5,803 nt of DNA, from positions 1 to 5,803 of the forward strand of contig VGEI01000242.1 in NCBI GenBank assembly GCA_016869415.1, written 5' to 3'. Origin of the DNA: Alphaproteobacteria bacterium. GTDB taxonomy: Bacteria; Pseudomonadota; Alphaproteobacteria; CACIAM-22H2. This document shows, piece after piece, positions 4,778-5,803 of the stretch. Positions within the stretch are counted from its first letter, which is position 1; every line of letters starts with the position of its first letter. Made by a program: the position numbers and the translations under genes. The notes beneath the pieces are model-generated. The model saw only the letters and a program-made list of their open reading frames with translations, ran no database searches and was not told where the DNA came from.

Positions 4778-5620
4778 ATGGGCGAGGTCGACAAGCTGCG
4801 CCGCGACCTGCAACAGAGCCAGGCGCGCATTGCCCATCTCGAGCAGCTCGCCGACCAGGATCCGTTGACCCCCGTGGCCAACCGCCGGGCCTTCGTGCGC
4901 GAGCTCACCCGCATGATGGCCTTTGCCGACCGCTACGACGCGGTCTCGAGCCTGATCTATTTCGACCTCAACGGGCTCAAGCCGGTGAACGACAGCTACG
5001 GCCACGCCGCCGGCGACGCGGTCATCGCCTACGTTGCCCGCGTGCTGGTGCAGAACGTGCGCGATTCGGATGTCGTGGGCCGGCTTGGTGGCGACGAGCT
5101 CGGCGTGCTGCTCGCCTACACGGACGAGGTGGGGGCGCATGAGAAGGCGACCGCGCTCGCCGCCGCCGTGGCGGCCGAGCCGGTCGACTGGAACGGAGTC
5201 ATGATCCCGACCTCGGTGTCCTGGGGTCTTCATACCTTCCGCAACGGCGACAAGGCGCCCGAAGCGCTGGATGCGGCAGCGCAGGCCATCGATGCCGCCG
5301 ACCGCGCCATGTACGCCAAAAGAAGGTCCGCTCGGAGTAGCTCGCGTTCAGGCGATGATGTCGGGGAGCAGGTGGCTCTCGATCTGCAGGATGGCGTCCT
5401 TGAGCTGCAGCTTGCGCTTCTTCAGCCGCTGGATCTGCAGCTGGTCGAACGGCTGCTTCTCGGCCAGCCGCGCGATCACGTCGTCGAGATCGCGGTGCTC
5501 GGTCTTGAGTTCGATGAGCTTGCGCCGCAGCGTCTCGTGCTCGGGATCGTTCATTGCTTAAATTGTATCAGAAGCGCGACGTCGGGCGAAGCCGCAAGGA
5601 CGTTCGCGGACTCCGCCTGA
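4778..5620 (+). CDS. Diguanylate cyclase (GGDEF domain), reading frame damaged at both ends
   Basis: GGDEF enzymes make cyclic di-GMP from two GTP. From the ATG at 4778: coiled coil (about 1-25, VDKLRRDLQQSQARIAHLEQ), the linker DPLTPVANRRAF (28-39), the metal/GTP motif FDLNGLKPVNDSYGH (62-75), an intact inhibitory site RDSD (95-98), five residues, then GGDEL (104-108, Leu in place of the usual Phe), and the closing helix ending AADRAMYAK at 173-181. Beyond that the formal frame continues about 100 residues to 5620, but this tail lies mostly antisense to the YdcH gene and has no domain character. With one extra A in the run at 5318-5321 the protein would end ...MYAKKKVRSE at the TAG of 5338-5340, seven bases from the converging YdcH stop. 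The ATG at 4778 has no ribosome-binding site; the natural start is probably 4577. The true gene is best read as 4577-5340. Whether the product is active is open. Confidence 0.75.
   Translation: MGEVDKLRRDLQQSQARIAHLEQLADQDPLTPVANRRAFVRELTRMMAFADRYDAVSSLIYFDLNGLKPVNDSYGHAAGDAVIAYVARVLVQNVRDSDVVGRLGGDELGVLLAYTDEVGAHEKATALAAAVAAEPVDWNGVMIPTSVSWGLHTFRNGDKAPEALDAAAQAIDAADRAMYAKRRSARSSSRSGDDVGEQVALDLQDGVLELQLALLQPLDLQLVERLLLGQPRDHVVEIAVLGLEFDELAPQRLVLGIVHCLNCIRSATSGEAARTFADSA
5318..5340 (+). other. Probable frameshift site and natural stop of the GGDEF gene
   Basis: After ATG TAC GCC AAA the frame reads AGA AGG and runs on into antisense sequence. Reading with one added A gives AAG AAG GTC CGC TCG GAG TAG, a short basic tail and a stop at 5338-5340. 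The run is A at 5318-5321. It is not a canonical X-XXY-YYZ slippery site in the zero frame, so a deletion or sequencing error is more likely than programmed frameshifting. Confidence 0.55.
5348..5554 (-). CDS. YdcH family (DUF465) small coiled-coil protein
   Basis: A 68-residue charged protein predicted to form a helical hairpin or coiled coil. It has the DUF465/YdcH pattern: EHRDLDDVIARL (19-30) in the first helix and LQIQRLKKRKLQLKDAI (39-55) in the second. The family is widespread in proteobacteria with no settled function. The ATG at 5552-5554 fits the family N-terminus. Only AAG is seen upstream as a possible ribosome-binding site, while an extended -10 box sits so close that the message may be leaderless. 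It converges on the GGDEF gene, 7 bp from that gene's probable stop at 5340. Confidence 0.88.
   Translation of the reverse strand: MNDPEHETLRRKLIELKTEHRDLDDVIARLAEKQPFDQLQIQRLKKRKLQLKDAILQIESHLLPDIIA
5562..5590 (-). promoter_or_regulatory. Candidate promoter of the YdcH gene (possible leaderless mRNA)
   Basis: On the minus strand TGATACAAT (complement of 5562-5570) is an extended -10 with TACAAT matching five of six bases. A weak -35, TTCGCC (complement of 5585-5590), lies 17 bp upstream. The expected start point, about seven bases past the -10, falls at 5555 or 5554, the A of the ATG. Confidence 0.45.
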
Positions 5621-5803
5621 AGTGCCAATTAACCAAGAAGATTAGAGGGTTGACGCGATGACCTGGCGGCTCGGGATCTGACGGGCGGAGGCTGCGCCGG
5701 TTTCAACGCCACCCTGATCGCCGCGCGAAAATTCGACCGCATAGCGGACCTGCGGAACCCGTGATCGTCGATCCCAACGGTCCGCTGGTTCGCACTGGAC
5801 GTG
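5621..5803. other. Right-edge stretch without a recognisable gene
   Basis: AGAGGG (5644-5649) stands eight bases before ATG at 5658, a good initiation signal, but the frame is only seven codons (MTWRLGI) before TGA. The neighbouring plus frame is open from 5654 to a TGA at 5762-5764, with third positions about four-fifths G or C (DLAARDLTGGGCAGFN, then RKFDRIADLRNP), then GTG ATC GTC GAT CCC in another frame to the edge. This may be the 5' end of a gene with frameshifts, or non-coding. A minus-strand frame open from the edge to TAA at 5642-5644 has poorer codon bias. I recognise no product. Confidence 0.25.

Noticed and set aside
4604..5233. Minus-strand open frame opposite the GGDEF gene
   Set aside because: The plus strand encodes clear GGDEF motifs; the minus translation is a compositional shadow.
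5315..5325. Programmed -1 frameshift at the A run in the GGDEF gene
   Set aside because: The zero-frame codons GCC AAA AGA do not form an X-XXY-YYZ slippery heptamer; deletion or sequence error is simpler.
5341..5620. C-terminal extension of the GGDEF protein as a genuine new domain
   Set aside because: It is largely antisense to the YdcH gene, whose own frame matches a known family, and a one-base correction gives a natural stop at 5338-5340.
5642..5803. Minus-strand partial gene ending at TAA 5642-5644
   Set aside because: It is open to the edge, but third positions are only about three-fifths G/C, well below the other genes, and I recognise no motif.

Overview
The window is GC-rich (about two thirds G+C, with strong G/C preference at third codon positions). 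Its gene content points to an alphaproteobacterium, most likely of the Rhodospirillales type: a COQ9-family protein (in bacteria found mainly in alphaproteobacteria), an alphaproteobacterial form of ribosomal protein bS21, a YdcH/DUF465 protein, and a small GGDEF protein whose N-terminus resembles a Rhodospirillales family. The genus assignment is inference. I see no mobile element, CRISPR array, tRNA or rRNA.

Layout from left to right. Positions 1-193 hold no convincing gene, only short repeats. panC (pantothenate synthetase) and, upstream of it, rpsU (bS21) lie on the minus strand, with a terminator-like hairpin between them. A 170-bp divergent region follows, rich in small inverted repeats and with candidate promoters in both directions. 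On the plus strand come a peptide deformylase gene (def) and a COQ9-family gene, which overlap by 32 bp and are probably co-transcribed. The COQ9 gene converges on purK with 3 bp between stop codons. purK and purE form a minus-strand operon (purE first, 4-nt GTGA overlap) for the bicarbonate-dependent conversion of AIR to CAIR in purine synthesis. A 146-bp divergent region carries a good purE promoter with two perfect palindromes and a weaker promoter facing the other way.

The plus-strand gene downstream of that region is a diguanylate cyclase (GGDEF) gene that looks broken as given. An ATG at 4577 is in frame with the GGDEF domain, but a TAA at 4661 interrupts the frame. At the 3' end, a one-base deletion in an A run seems to remove the natural stop at 5338-5340, so the formal frame runs on antisense to the next gene. 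That next gene, on the minus strand, is a 68-residue YdcH/DUF465 coiled-coil protein with an extended -10 box immediately upstream of its ATG. The last 249 bp contain no gene I can name, only a Shine-Dalgarno/ATG followed by a seven-codon frame and a possible broken frame reaching the window edge.

Most of the window is ordinary housekeeping sequence (CoA precursor, translation, ubiquinone, purines) plus one signalling gene. I found no new multi-gene system. The points most worth a second look are the two lesions in the GGDEF gene, the tandem hairpins directly before def, and the palindromic purE promoter.
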